Positions 46,837 to 57,227 of a stretch of 64,000 nt of DNA are shown in pieces. A program made the translations under genes and the position numbers. Where the stretch lies: assembly GCA_030849465.1 (NCBI GenBank), contig JARVLF010000010.1, positions 434,001 through 498,000 of the forward strand, read 5' to 3'. A model generated the notes under the pieces. It was not told the DNA's origin and did not search any database. It saw only the letters and a list, made by a program, of their open reading frames with translations. Position 1 is the first letter of the stretch. Every line of letters starts with the position of its first letter. Source of the DNA: Moesziomyces globuligerus. Lineage: Eukaryota; Basidiomycota; Ustilaginomycetes; Ustilaginales; Ustilaginaceae.

Positions 46837-49437
46837 ATGGCCGACGAGAACGATGTCGCGCAACGCGACGACACCATCTCCGACACTAGCGCCTCCCAAC
46901 CTGTCCCGCAGCCGTCCAGCTCCTCGTCGGCCCCCTCTTCGCCGCCGCACACGCTCCTCTGGTCCAAGTCCAAAGTTTACGTGCATCCTTCTCCCTACGC
47001 CAAGCACAATGTGCCCGGATATCTGGCGCTCAGCCGCGCTGGGCCCGCCACGCCGGGAGCCAAGATCTTGCTCTCCTTCTTGCCCGAGAGCCTCGTAGAG
47101 CAGCGCCACGAGCTCGAGAAGTTTGTGCGCATCGAGTATACCACCTCTGCTAGAGCAGACAACGATACCCCTCTCGATGCTGCCATCGACACGCTCGACG
47201 ACGACGATAGCCCCGACGCCGAATCGATGCTCATCGCCGAGCCGCCCACCTCCGCCGCCTATGCCTTCTCGCTACCCCTCGCCAGCATCTACAGCTTCAC
47301 CATCAGAACGCCCACCATAAGCTCGTGGTACGGCACGCTGACCATCAGCCAGCTCGGCGGCATCGCCATGCCAACGCTCCACTTCCACGACGACGAGAGC
47401 AAGAGCACCGTGCTCTCCATGCACAAGGCAAAGCAGTCCGCGTCCGCCGATGCTGCCCACGCTGCCAGGCTCGCCGCACCAGGCTCCTCGTCCTTCTCAA
47501 CCTCGTCGGCGTCGCATCGCTCCTTGCCTCGGCCCGTCTCGCCCTCGCCCACGTGGGGTGGCGACGAGCTTGTGCAGCAGCTGCGCAAGTACGCCAACAT
47601 CCACCGCAGCGCGCTCGAGCCCAACCTCTTCCTCGTCAATCCGTCTCGTGCGGATCTCGAGACGCACAGCACACCGCTCTTCGACGACGACGCCATCGAC
47701 CCGCCTCTGCCCTACGCCGGGCCGGCGAGTCACGATCTCGCCGACAATTCGTACTCCATGAGTCCGCTGCACCAGTCGCTGCCCGGCGGCGGCGGCGGCG
47801 CGCAGCGGCGCAACGAGCTGGCCATGGACAACCTCACCGTGTGGGCCAAGAATGCGCGCTTCTCGGTGCTCTCGTCGCTGGCGAGCTTCACGCAGCAGGC
47901 GCGCCATGCGTCGCATGCGGTGCTCTCGCATCCGCTCGCGCGGCCGTACGTGCCGCACCTGCCCGGACCCGTGCAGTCGTTCGCCCAGGCCGGGCCCGTG
48001 CCCTTGGGGCCCAACGAGGGCGAGTGGGAGTGGCGCTCGAGCAGCATCGCCAACCACAGCGGCACGGGCGAGTACTACGACAGTGCACGCGTCTACCTCG
48101 CGCGCTGGGCTCGGCTCGTCGCCGAAGAAGGCGAGCGCAACCGACGCAAGGAGGAACGCATCGCCGGCATCACCAGCGACTCGACGGCCGCCGACGGCAG
48201 TGCGGCGGCGTCGGCGGGGGCGAGGGTGGAGGGGAGCGAGCTGGGCGCATTCGAGGTGCTCGAAAAGGTGTATGATCTGCCGCGTCCCAAGTCGGAACGC
48301 GAAGCGCGTGCGGCCGAACTCGCGGGGGGCGAGGATGGGCAAGCCGCGGCGACGGGGCTGGATGTCGACGAGTGGAGGTCGCTCTTCGACGAGGCGGGTA
48401 GACCGGTGCATGAGGTGAGCGAGCTTCGGCACCGCGTGTTTGTCAACGGACTGACGGACGAAGCGCGCAAGCTGGCCTGGCCGTTCCTGCTGGATGCGGT
48501 GCGGTTTGGGGCGACGGCGGAAGAGCGTGCGGAGGAGTGGGCGCAGAGGGAGGTCGAGTACCACACGTTCAAGGCGAGGTGGCAGACGGATGACGAGCTG
48601 CTGGCGACGGAAGCGTTTCGCGAACAGCAGCACCGTGTGCGTGTCGACTGTCTGCGTACCGATCGTAGCCACCCGTTGTTTGCTCGCGATGCTGCGTTTC
48701 TTGCCGATCCGGATGCCGATCCGATGCAAGATGCCAATCCGCATACGTTGCGGCTCGGCGAGATTCTGCTGACGTACGGGGTATGGGAGGCGGAACAGTC
48801 GCGCACGCGCGAGGGCGAAGAAGGTTTGTTGGCAGGATACGTCCAGGGCATGTCCGACCTGTGTTCTCCTCTGTACATCGTCTGTGGAGGTGACGAGGTG
48901 GCTACGTTCTGGTGTTTTGTCGGCTTCATGGCACGGACCAAGGCCAACTTTTTCCGCGATCAGTCCGGCATGAAGACGCAGTTGCTGCTGCTGCAGAAGC
49001 TGATCGCCATCATGGATCCGGCGCTCTACTCGCATCTGGATCGAACCGATTCGCTCAACCTCTTCTTCTGCTTTCGCTGGTTGTTGGTGCGTTTCAAACG
49101 CGAGTTCCCGCTCAACGAAACCATGTCACTCTGGGAATCCTCCTGGGCAGCCGAACCCTCGGACGCCAGCGGCTGGTCGCTCTCCAGGAGCTTCCACCTC
49201 TTCTGCGCCCTCGCCCTCCTCGAGCTGCATAGAGACTACGTCATCCGCTACCTCGAACACTTTGACGAGATCCTCCAGTACTTCAACTCGCTCACCGGCG
49301 ACTTTAACGCCCACAACGTCATCGCCAAAGCCGAAGTCCTCGCAAAGACGTTCCAGCAGCTCCAGCTCCACGCAGCCAAGGACGATGCTAAGCTCCTCGA
49401 CCGCCTCGACCCGCACGAACTCGATCTGCTCCTCTGA
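46837..49437 (+). CDS. GYP7: Rab GTPase-activating protein, Gyp7/TBC1D15-like
   Basis: Single exon, 866 residues. Gyp7 stimulates GTP hydrolysis by Ypt7/Rab7 in vacuolar and late endosomal traffic. The N-terminal domain starts near LLWSKSKVYVHPSPYAKHNVPGYLAL, as in TBC1D15. The TBC domain runs from about 515 (RHRVFVNGLTDEARKLAWPFLLD) to about 830. The catalytic dual fingers are present: the Arg finger in VRVDCLRTDR (about 602) and the Gln finger in YVQGMSDLCSPL (about 668). SLNLFFCFRWLLVRFKREF and LFCALALLELHRDYVIRY are typical later motifs. I chose the ATG at 46837 because the upstream open frame from 46684 has no similarity. Confidence 0.93.
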   Translation: MADENDVAQRDDTISDTSASQPVPQPSSSSSAPSSPPHTLLWSKSKVYVHPSPYAKHNVPGYLALSRAGPATPGAKILLSFLPESLVEQRHELEKFVRIEYTTSARADNDTPLDAAIDTLDDDDSPDAESMLIAEPPTSAAYAFSLPLASIYSFTIRTPTISSWYGTLTISQLGGIAMPTLHFHDDESKSTVLSMHKAKQSASADAAHAARLAAPGSSSFSTSSASHRSLPRPVSPSPTWGGDELVQQLRKYANIHRSALEPNLFLVNPSRADLETHSTPLFDDDAIDPPLPYAGPASHDLADNSYSMSPLHQSLPGGGGGAQRRNELAMDNLTVWAKNARFSVLSSLASFTQQARHASHAVLSHPLARPYVPHLPGPVQSFAQAGPVPLGPNEGEWEWRSSSIANHSGTGEYYDSARVYLARWARLVAEEGERNRRKEERIAGITSDSTAADGSAAASAGARVEGSELGAFEVLEKVYDLPRPKSEREARAAELAGGEDGQAAATGLDVDEWRSLFDEAGRPVHEVSELRHRVFVNGLTDEARKLAWPFLLDAVRFGATAEERAEEWAQREVEYHTFKARWQTDDELLATEAFREQQHRVRVDCLRTDRSHPLFARDAAFLADPDADPMQDANPHTLRLGEILLTYGVWEAEQSRTREGEEGLLAGYVQGMSDLCSPLYIVCGGDEVATFWCFVGFMARTKANFFRDQSGMKTQLLLLQKLIAIMDPALYSHLDRTDSLNLFFCFRWLLVRFKREFPLNETMSLWESSWAAEPSDASGWSLSRSFHLFCALALLELHRDYVIRYLEHFDEILQYFNSLTGDFNAHNVIAKAEVLAKTFQQLQLHAAKDDAKLLDRLDPHELDLLL

Positions 49438-49532
49438 AGCCCCCCCACCTCGCGGTAGAGCTGGAAACGCAACCAAAGGAAACACACGAAAAGGAAGCTT
49501 GTGTACAGCCTGCCTACATGGGCTCGAACAAG

Positions 49533-49540
<8 letters not shown>

Positions 49541-49584
<44 letters not shown>
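49541..49584 (+). repeat. (GA)22 microsatellite
   Basis: Twenty-two perfect GA repeats, within a wider purine-rich stretch at 49531-49600, between the convergent GYP7 and NAD(P)HX-epimerase 3' ends. It is likely in one or both 3' untranslated regions. Confidence 0.95.
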
Positions 49585-49588
<4 letters not shown>

Positions 49589-49634
49589 AGAAAGCAGAGA
49601 TGACCAAAGGGGGACGACGGGGAAGAGCGGAGCA

Positions 49635-50465
49635 TCACTGGGGCGCTTGGGAGGGGAGATCGAGTGCTTGTGGCTGCGACTCGAGCGGTTTGGCGCCGGT
49701 GATCTCGACGACCTGTTCTGTGCCCGGGTAATCGGGGAGCTGGAGGTCGAACTTGGCCTCGAGGTCCTCTGGCAGGAAGCGGCCGCCGAGGAAGTGTCTA
49801 CCCTGAAACTCGAGAGCGCCGAGCTTGGGTGCGCTGAGGCTGACGAGCACCGAGGGGGTGAAGGCCTTGTTGATGTTGCCCCTCTCGACGTCCCAGGAGC
49901 TGGGGATGTCGACCGAGACGATGGGCGGCATCTTTTTGCGTGCCTCGAACTCGATCCTGCTCTCGTACTTGAGGTTTTCGAGCGGGAGCTTGAAGGGCTC
50001 GCGCACCTCGCCCTTGAAGCTGAAGCCAAAGATGCAGTCCAACACCACATCCGCCTCTTCCAGAGCATCCTGGAAGTCGTCCTGCACAAAGTTCACTCCG
50101 AGATTTTGGAGCTGCACCTTGAGCCGCGCAAAAAGCTCGCCCTTGCCCTGCTTCGGATACCACACGACGGGTTCGTAGCCAAAGTGGTAGAGGTGGCGAG
50201 CGGCTACGAGGCCGTCGCCGCCCTGGTTGCCTGGCCCGCACGCGACGAGCACGTTGGGATACTTGATGGGCGGATACACCTCGAACACCGCCTGTGCACA
50301 CGAGAGGCCTGCGAGCTCCATGAGCTGATCGATGGAGAATCCGCCGGCGGGAGACATGAGCTCCTCGTCGATCTGGTGCGCCGTCGCCGAGTCGAGGTAG
50401 CGCAGCCGCAGCGGCGTTTTGGACGAGGCCGCGGCGGCGGTTGTGGGGGTGGAAGAAGCCGACAT
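49635..50465 (-). CDS. NAXE: NAD(P)H-hydrate epimerase
   Basis: Single exon, 276 residues from the ATG at 50465. The enzyme interconverts R and S forms of hydrated NAD(P)H so that the dehydratase can repair them. It has the YjeF_N Rossmann-like fold. The N-terminal ATAHQIDEELMSP-GGFSIDQLMELAGLSCAQAV segment and the ligand-binding loop GPGNQGGDGLVAARHL (about 92-107) are diagnostic; SVDIPSSWDVERG follows later. The frame remains open upstream to about 50717 with an Arg/Ser/Leu-rich, poorly acidic translation that resembles a mitochondrial presequence, but no ATG is present there (see findings). Confidence 0.93.
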   Translation of the reverse strand: MSASSTPTTAAAASSKTPLRLRYLDSATAHQIDEELMSPAGGFSIDQLMELAGLSCAQAVFEVYPPIKYPNVLVACGPGNQGGDGLVAARHLYHFGYEPVVWYPKQGKGELFARLKVQLQNLGVNFVQDDFQDALEEADVVLDCIFGFSFKGEVREPFKLPLENLKYESRIEFEARKKMPPIVSVDIPSSWDVERGNINKAFTPSVLVSLSAPKLGALEFQGRHFLGGRFLPEDLEAKFDLQLPDYPGTEQVVEITGAKPLESQPQALDLPSQAPQ

Positions 50466-51843
50466 GGTCAAGGTGCGATGGATGCAGAGCAGTGCTCGAG
50501 TTGGCGGAGATCCCCAGGAGCAAGCACTGGAGATCCGCCTCAAGCTGAGGGGACGGCTCACACTGAGCGGTCGCGCGCGGTGGAGGTCGACGCAAGGGGA
50601 TGCGAGCAGGTGTCGAGGTTCTGCTTGAGAATGCTGAAGTGAAGCAAAGCAGAAGCGGTGGCTTGTCCGCGAACTAGATCGGTCGCAGAGATGGCTGGGC
50701 AAGGGCTGTTGTCGAGATCAGCGGAGCGGCGTGGCTTCGACCAGGTCTACGTCGATGATACCGGCGATGCGAAAAGACGATGTCGAGGCAAGCAGCAGGC
50801 GGGCGAGCCAAGGTGAACAGATGGGACGAGTTTAGGAGAGGATGGATCGAAGTGTGCGCTGGGCGACTTGGAGGGTCGAAGCGATGGTGAAGCCGATACG
50901 ATGGCCGAAGATACGAAGATGGGAGAGCTTGCGCGGAGAGTGGCCATCGATTTGCAGAGCGGGCGGGCGAGCAGGCGGGCGCGAGGCGCAGGTCCGGGTC
51001 CAGACAAGGGCTCTCTCTCTCTCCCTCTCTGCATTCTACAGTGGCTGGCTGGGGCGCAGAGCTGCAGAGAGAGCGAGAGAGACCCATCCAGCTCTTGAGC
51101 GGCACCTTGGCTGCGGGGGATCGTGATTGTGCGGCCGCAAACGTCGGCGCGTTTCGCCTGGAATTTCGCCTCGAGCGCCACCGAGAGCCGCCTTCCGCCG
51201 TTTTTTCGCCCTTTGGCTTTGCTGTGGATTGGTCCTTCTTTTCGCATTTAATTTCTGCCGAGACGGAGCTACTGGGATTCGAAAGGGTTAGGCCGGTTTT
51301 GGACAGCACCCCAGGGTTCGACGAGGGTCCAGTCGACACGCGCCCGTCGCTTCCTCGCCAATCCGCCGCGCCTTCAGCTTGTGCAGAGCGAGTGAATTTT
51401 CACTCGCTGCAACCTCCTTGGCAGAGCATAGTGTAACTCGACTCAGCCGTGTGGTGAGGAAACCGGCGCCGTAACTTCCGCTGCATGCCCACCGCCCACC
51501 AATCCAGAGGCACGTTCCTCACGAGGCATGCCGAACCCGACTTTGCCAGAGCGCCCTGTACCATGGGAATCGCGACTCTCCGCATCGCGCTCCGCCCCAA
51601 GCCTCGGCCAGCTCCGACCCTCCCACCACCAAAAACCTAATGCACCCTTTTAGAGCGTCCCGACTCGCGTGCGCACCATCCTGACCCTCCGATGCCGAGT
51701 AGCCCTTCCCTCACCTAGCGTCTCGAAATCCCTCAAACTGAACACACACGCACACGCAGGCCTACCAGCAGTGCCGCGGGCCGTCCCTGCACTTTTTGTA
51801 ATTTACAGTACTGCATGTATTCCGTGGCTGTAGACGGGGGACG
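50466..51843. promoter_or_regulatory. Long intergenic region upstream of NAXE
   Basis: About 1.4 kb between two minus-strand genes. The part next to NAXE may be leader. I see no tRNA-like B box or convincing coding frame. A perfect inverted repeat lies at 51388-51407. Confidence 0.5.
51388..51407. repeat. Perfect inverted repeat, 9-bp arms
   Basis: Arms GCGAGTGAA (51388-51396) and TTCACTCGC (51399-51407) separated by TT. It could be a dimeric regulator's binding site or a small hairpin; the rest of the surrounding region is unremarkable. Confidence 0.85.
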
Positions 51844-54826
51844 CTACAGAGCCTCGACCTCCATAAGCTCGCCGAGGCTCGCTGCGCCGCGTCGGTCGGC
51901 CTTCTCGGCGCCGTTCTGGTCCGCCTTGCCGATGCCGTTCCACACGTACAGGAGCGAGTAGAGGTTCTCGTCGCTGATGCGCTTCACGTTGGCCCTGAGC
52001 TCGTTGAGCGCGATCTGCACTGCGCGCAGCACGGGCGCGTACTCGGTCGCTGCTTTCGCCTTGATCTCGCCACCGCGCACCGCAAAGAGCGCCGCGATCC
52101 AGCGCAGGTGGAACTCGACGTGCGGGCTCCCGCTGCTCGGCTGCAGCCGGTCCGCGATCAGCCGCAGCACCGTCGCCAGATGCACCAGCGGCAACTGCTG
52201 CGAAACCAGAATGATGTCCGCCGCCGACGTGCGCTCGTACACCTCGGCCATCAGCGGCCTCTCGCCCAGTCGGCACGCTCCCACCACAGCCAGCAGATGC
52301 TCGCCACGCTCCGACGCCTCCCGCACCGCCTGCGGCGTCAGATCCATGTCCAGATCCAGCGGATCAAACGCTGCCTGCTCGTCCAGACTGTACACCAGCA
52401 ATCCCGACGTCGAGGCGGCCGCCCACGATCGGCCCGTCGGCGCAAAGCGCACGCACTTGGCGCGCGAGACCGCTCGTGTCGTCCGCTTGGTCGCATCGCC
52501 CCGCTGCGCACCCGGCAGAGACTGGTCGACACGCTCCGTCGGCAGCAGATCCGCCTCGTCCTCCCGGTCGTCGACCAGATCGATCGCGCCCGCCGCCGTC
52601 ACGCGGCGGCTGTCCAGCTTGTCCTGCGTGCCGTCGAGCGCCAGGTTCTTGGTCAGCTCCCAGCGCTTGAGCAACACGCGCTCCCGGACGTCGTACAGGC
52701 AGACGTAGTTCGCGTTGCCCCCCGCCAGGATGCATGCGCCATCCGCACTGTAGCACACCGTGGTGAAGCACGCTCCGCTCGCCGTGTTGTTGCGCGCGAT
52801 CTTGTCGTTGACCTTGCGTCCGCCCGCAATGTCGCGGCGGCACTCGACCACACCCAGCTGCTTGCCCTCGAGCGGGTCGAAGAACGCCAGGTAGCCGTCC
52901 AGCGTCGAGGCGCAGATCTCGCGGCCGTCCGGACGGAACGCCACCGCCAAGCCATCGGCGTTGAGCGAAAACGTCTCGACGCACTGCGTGGTGCGGAACA
53001 CCTCCCACGTGCGCACCGTCTTGTCCCAGCTGACGCTCGCCAGCACACCGCTGCCATCCGGACTGAACGAGAGCCCGGAAACAGGGCCCTCGTGGCCCGA
53101 GAGAATGTCGAGAAGCTTGCCCGTCTGCACGCTCCACATGTAGATCTCAAACGTATCCGCACTGCCCGCGCACACCACCTCGCCGGACGGATCCACCGCC
53201 AGGCTGGTGAACTGCACCGGTTCCGGGCTGGTCAACGTGCGGAAGTTGCGGTAGCGCACCAGGTCGTAGGCGCGCACCGTACCATCCAAGCTCGCACTGA
53301 ACAGCACCTGTCCCTGCTTTGCGAACTCGATGCACGAGACCGACGCCGAGTGCTCGGAAAACGTCGCCGTGCAGAAGCCGCTCGCCGTGTTCCACAGCTT
53401 GACCTTGCCGTCGTCGCCGCCGGTCGCGGCCACCGCGCCGTCCGAGGCGAAGCCCACCGTGTTCATGTCGTAGTAGTGGCCCTGCTGCTTGAGGATGTAC
53501 GACTCGCTCGCCCACTCCCACACCAGCAGCTGGCCGAGCCGATGCGCACCGAACGCCAGCCACTCACCACTCGCGTTGATCGCCACGCTGGTGATCTTCT
53601 CCTGGCTGATGCTCAGCGTGTGGATTGGATTGAAGTCCGGCATCTCCCACAGGCCAAAGATGCCGTTCGAGAAGCCGACGACCAGCAGCGAGCTGTGCGC
53701 GTGGAAGCTCGCGCAAACCGTCTTGGCGCCCGTCTGCATAAAGTAGTGCTTGGCCGCGATGCCCCACCGCGTGAGACCAACGGCGTTGTCGGCCTGCTTG
53801 GACGAGCTGCCATCCTTGGTGCCCTCGGCGGCGTTCCAGACGTCTTCGTCGTCTTCATGCATGTCGTCGTCCTCGTCCTCGCTCTGCTTGCCTTGCCATG
53901 TGAAGCAGGCACCGTCGCGCGAGACGGTGTAGATCGTCTTCTCGTCTTTGGAGAAGTACGCGCCGATCACCGCATCCCGATGGCCCGTGAACGTCTTGGG
54001 CCGGAAGCCCTCGACCTGGTCCAGCGAGTACAGACGTGCCGTCATGTCCTTGGACGTCGTGATGAAGAATCTGTCATAAGCGAGTATCACGAGGTCAGCT
54101 GACATCCCATATGAGCAACGAGACAGGGCCGGGATTTGAGACGTGTCGGATCGCGATGTACGGCTTGCGGTCCACCAGAGCTCCTCAGACATGTGCGAAG
54201 TTCTCCGCTATTGTTCAGCGGACTCATTAAATCAGTTTAGTTTTTTGGAAGCATCCTCGGAAGCTGGAGGACCGTAGCAAGCTAATCCCATCGTCGATCC
54301 GTTGCCACCACATCTACACTCCTACCCAGGCTGTCGAGCGGGCGACTTACCGACTGTTTTTGGTCCATCGAATGCTGAGGACGTCGTCAAAGTGTCCCGT
54401 GTACGTGCGGTGCAGGACGAAAGGCGCGAACTCGCGAGCCAGATGCGAGGGCGTCCTCCAGACCTTGATCTGGTTGCCGTGGGTCACTGCGAGGAACTTG
54501 CCGTCGTTGCTGAACTGAGCATCGCGCAGAGGCTGCTTGAAGTTCATCTGCGCCAGCAACGAGCGCTTGACCGTGTTGATGAGGAGGGCGCGGCCGTCTT
54601 CGTCGGCGACGAGCACGATCGCCTTGTTGCTGGGCGACAGCGCGATGCGCGCGATGGGCTTGCGCGTTTCGAACGGCAGCGTCGTCGACGTGTTGCGCAC
54701 GAGGTTGAAGATCGACAACCGGTTGCCGACGGGCGAGTAGATCGAGTCGCCATCGGCGGAGAAGACGACATTGCCGCCCTGGTAGACGGTACCGCACAGG
54801 TTGGAGAACTTGAACGACGACTTCAT
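51844..54826 (-). CDS. PWP2: U3 snoRNP/SSU processome protein Pwp2
   Basis: Two exons on the minus strand, 54826-54351 and 54070-51844, joined in phase by a 280-bp GTAAGT...ACAG intron; 900 residues. Pwp2 belongs to the UTP-B complex of the 90S pre-ribosome. The N-terminal start MKSSFKFSNLCGTVYQGGNVVFS and DDVLSIRW followed across the splice by RFFITTSKDMTARLY match the family. Two tandem WD40 propellers span about 10-680 (e.g. WEWASESYILKQQGHYYDMN and GHEGPVSGLSFSPDGSGVLAS). The C-terminal Utp12 domain is at about 760-880. An acidic insert (EDEDDDMHEDDEDV) lies near 215. The splice is supported by close similarity on both sides. Confidence 0.95.
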
Positions 54827-55526
54827 CGTGACGTTGGCCCTTGCGTGAGCCGTCTCGCGCCACCAGTGATGCCAGTCGAGGCAGCGGGAGGAAGCGGAAG
54901 AAGAAGCCTGCTTCTGTCGTCGGCCTGGAGCTGGTCGAATCGGACGAGGAAGAAGAGGACGGATGGTGGAATCAAAGAAGCTTCGCGCTTGCCAGTGGGC
55001 AGCAGCTCAGATCTTGGCTCAACGAGAAATTTTAGCTTGCCTCGGCGGAAGAGAAAAAAAGTGCACAGCAGTCTCACAGAAGAGCAAGATGCCACAAATC
55101 CGAATTCCGACATTTCGCGTGCGCCATCCTGGCTAAATCTTCAAAGCTGTTAAAGCGCTAGCGGAGGCGCTGGCGAGCAAGCGGCGCCGATGAGGAGTGA
55201 GGTGGAGGACAGCCAAATCACGCACAGACGCCAGGACAGTGCGCGCGCTTGGAAGCATTCAGTCGAGCATGAAACACAAGGGGCGTACTAAGTCAAGTTA
55301 AGCGCAGCTGCGCCCCCCTTACCTTCCTATCTTCCACCACTCGCCATTGTGCCACCGTAGGATTCGGATCACTTCAAGCACAGGCACTTGTATGCGTGCC
55401 TTCGACGGCGCATAGAAGAGGGTGTCATCTTCGAGCTCCCCGAAGAGGTCAAAGGATTTCAGCCTCGCGCCAGAGGCGCCTGACACGACAAGTGGAAGCT
55501 TCACACAACAGGAACGTTGATCAGAA
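54827..55526. promoter_or_regulatory. Bidirectional promoter between PWP2 and the UBX-protein gene
   Basis: 700 bp between divergent start codons. A short minus-strand open frame (55319-55504) is discussed under rejected items. No gene is supported. Confidence 0.45.
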
Positions 55527-57227
55527 ATGTCGACGCAGCGCTCCGGAAGTCAGCAGGATGCGATCGCCAGCCTGCGAGCCGTTCTGCAGAGCACCGGTGT
55601 CAGTGTGCCGGACGACGAGATGCTGGCGACGTTGCTCGAGGTGGAAGGCTGGGACGTCACGCGCGCAGCCCGGCTGGTCGAAGAGGACACCACTGCCGAG
55701 CGCAGACGAAGCGGCGCCGACGACGAGACGATCGCGAGATCGTTTGCACAAGATCCACGCGTGCGCGGGTCGATGGATTTCGAGCAGCCTCTGATCGACG
55801 CCTCGCGTCGGCCCTTCAACGGTGGAGCCGGTGGACTGAACGGTCTGCCGGGCAGCGCAGGACTTCGACGCTATCCTGGAGCGGTCGATACCGGGCCGTC
55901 GAGTGTAGCGCAGATGATCTGGACCGCCTTGACCTTCCCCTTCTCCGTCGCCTCGAGTCTGCTGCTCTTCCTTGCTCGGGTGTTCCGCCTTCGGTCGCTG
56001 TTCCCGTCCCTCTTTGGAGGCAGCAGCGGTGGATTGGGGACGTCGGCTGCGGATCCGCGCACCTCCGCCGAGCGATTCGTACGCGAGCTCGAGATCGAAA
56101 CCGGTGGCACCTCTGCTCGTTCTTCCGCGTCGGGTGTGCAGGATGGAGAAGACGAGTCGGGCACACGAGCACCCTTGCTCAAGCGACTTCCGCCGTTCTT
56201 CGTCGGCAGCTACACGGACGCGCTCCGCCATGCCAAGGAGCACATCAAGATCCTGGCGATCGTTCTGGTCAGTCGCGAGCACGGCGACGTGGATCGGTTC
56301 AAGCAGAACACACTCACGGACAACGAGCTGGTCGAGCTGCTCTCCCGCGACGACTTTGTCGTCTGGGGCGGCGACGTGCGGGAGCGCGAGGCTTACCAAG
56401 TTGCGCGAACGCTGCAGGCCAGCACCTATCCCTTTGTTGCTTTCATTGCTCTGCAGCCACCGAGACAGGCGAGTCGAGCGGCTGCGGCATCCTCGACGTC
56501 GTCTCCGAGGCCGGCGGTGTTATCGCGCATGGAAGGTTCGCCATCCTCGGCGACGTCGGCTGCGACGATCGCATCGCACATTTCGGATGTGCTGCTTCCG
56601 CGCACGCGCTCGTACCTCGAGCGACTGCGTGGCGAGAAGCGGCGGCGGGAGATGGAACGCGAGCTGCGTGCGGAGCAGGACCGGGCGTATCAGGAAGCGA
56701 GTCGACGCGATGCCGAACGCATCACGCAGCGCCGCGAGCAAGAGAGGCAGAAGGCGCTCGAGGCGCAACGCGCGCGCGAGGAGCAGCAGCAGAAGGAGAT
56801 GCTACAGCGCAAGAAACAGGTGTGGCAGAGATGGGCATTCCACAACCTCGTGCCGCGAGAGCCTGGCGCGCAGCAAGAGGCGGTTCGTTTCAGCTTCCGT
56901 CTGCCCAGTGGCAAGACGCTCGCTCGACGCTTTTCTCCGGGAGAGAGCGTCGAGGCGGTGTTTGCGTTTGTAGAATCCGCCTCGGTGGCATCAGAGGAGG
57001 CCGAAGTCGCGGAGAAGGTGCCAAGGCCACAGGACTACGAGCATGCGTATCGCTTCAGCCTCGTCACGGGCTACCCGAGAAAGAGGATGGAATTCGCCGA
57101 GGTGGGCCATGCGAAGCTGCGCGATGTAGAGGCTCTCGCCCAGGGGGCCAGCCTCATCGTCGAGGGACAAGTGCTCGGCGATGCACCGGCAGCAGCGACA
57201 GATGATGAAGACGACGACGACGAGTAG
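55527..57227 (+). CDS. UBA-UAS-UBX protein of the FAF2/UBXD8 type
   Basis: Single exon, 566 residues. Such proteins recruit Cdc48/p97 to the ER membrane and lipid droplets in ER-associated degradation. Order of domains: UBA-like (about 10-52, with LLEVEGWDVTRAARLVEED), a hydrophobic hairpin (about 127-160, MIWTALTFPFSVASSLLLFLARVF), a thioredoxin-like UAS domain (about 180-330, including LLSRDDFVVWGGDV and STYPFVAFIAL), a long coiled coil (about 370-445, Arg/Glu/Gln-rich) and a UBX domain (about 455-550, with RFSFRLPSGKTLARRF and SLVTGYPRKRM). The acidic tail is DDEDDDDE. Related to fission yeast Ucp10 and human FAF2. Confidence 0.92.
   Translation: MSTQRSGSQQDAIASLRAVLQSTGVSVPDDEMLATLLEVEGWDVTRAARLVEEDTTAERRRSGADDETIARSFAQDPRVRGSMDFEQPLIDASRRPFNGGAGGLNGLPGSAGLRRYPGAVDTGPSSVAQMIWTALTFPFSVASSLLLFLARVFRLRSLFPSLFGGSSGGLGTSAADPRTSAERFVRELEIETGGTSARSSASGVQDGEDESGTRAPLLKRLPPFFVGSYTDALRHAKEHIKILAIVLVSREHGDVDRFKQNTLTDNELVELLSRDDFVVWGGDVREREAYQVARTLQASTYPFVAFIALQPPRQASRAAAASSTSSPRPAVLSRMEGSPSSATSAATIASHISDVLLPRTRSYLERLRGEKRRREMERELRAEQDRAYQEASRRDAERITQRREQERQKALEAQRAREEQQQKEMLQRKKQVWQRWAFHNLVPREPGAQQEAVRFSFRLPSGKTLARRFSPGESVEAVFAFVESASVASEEAEVAEKVPRPQDYEHAYRFSLVTGYPRKRMEFAEVGHAKLRDVEALAQGASLIVEGQVLGDAPAAATDDEDDDDE

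Noticed and set aside
50674..51339. Minus-strand open frame of 221 codons upstream of NAXE
   Set aside because: Ser/Arg/Pro-rich translation with no conserved motif. It is read as leader or random sequence.
55319..55504. Short minus-strand frame ending in a good GTAAG donor (translation ends in HNGEWWKIGR)
   Set aside because: The composition looks protein-like and a donor follows, but there is no ATG (the frame opens with GTG), no plausible next exon was found, and it overlaps the leader of the UBX-protein gene.
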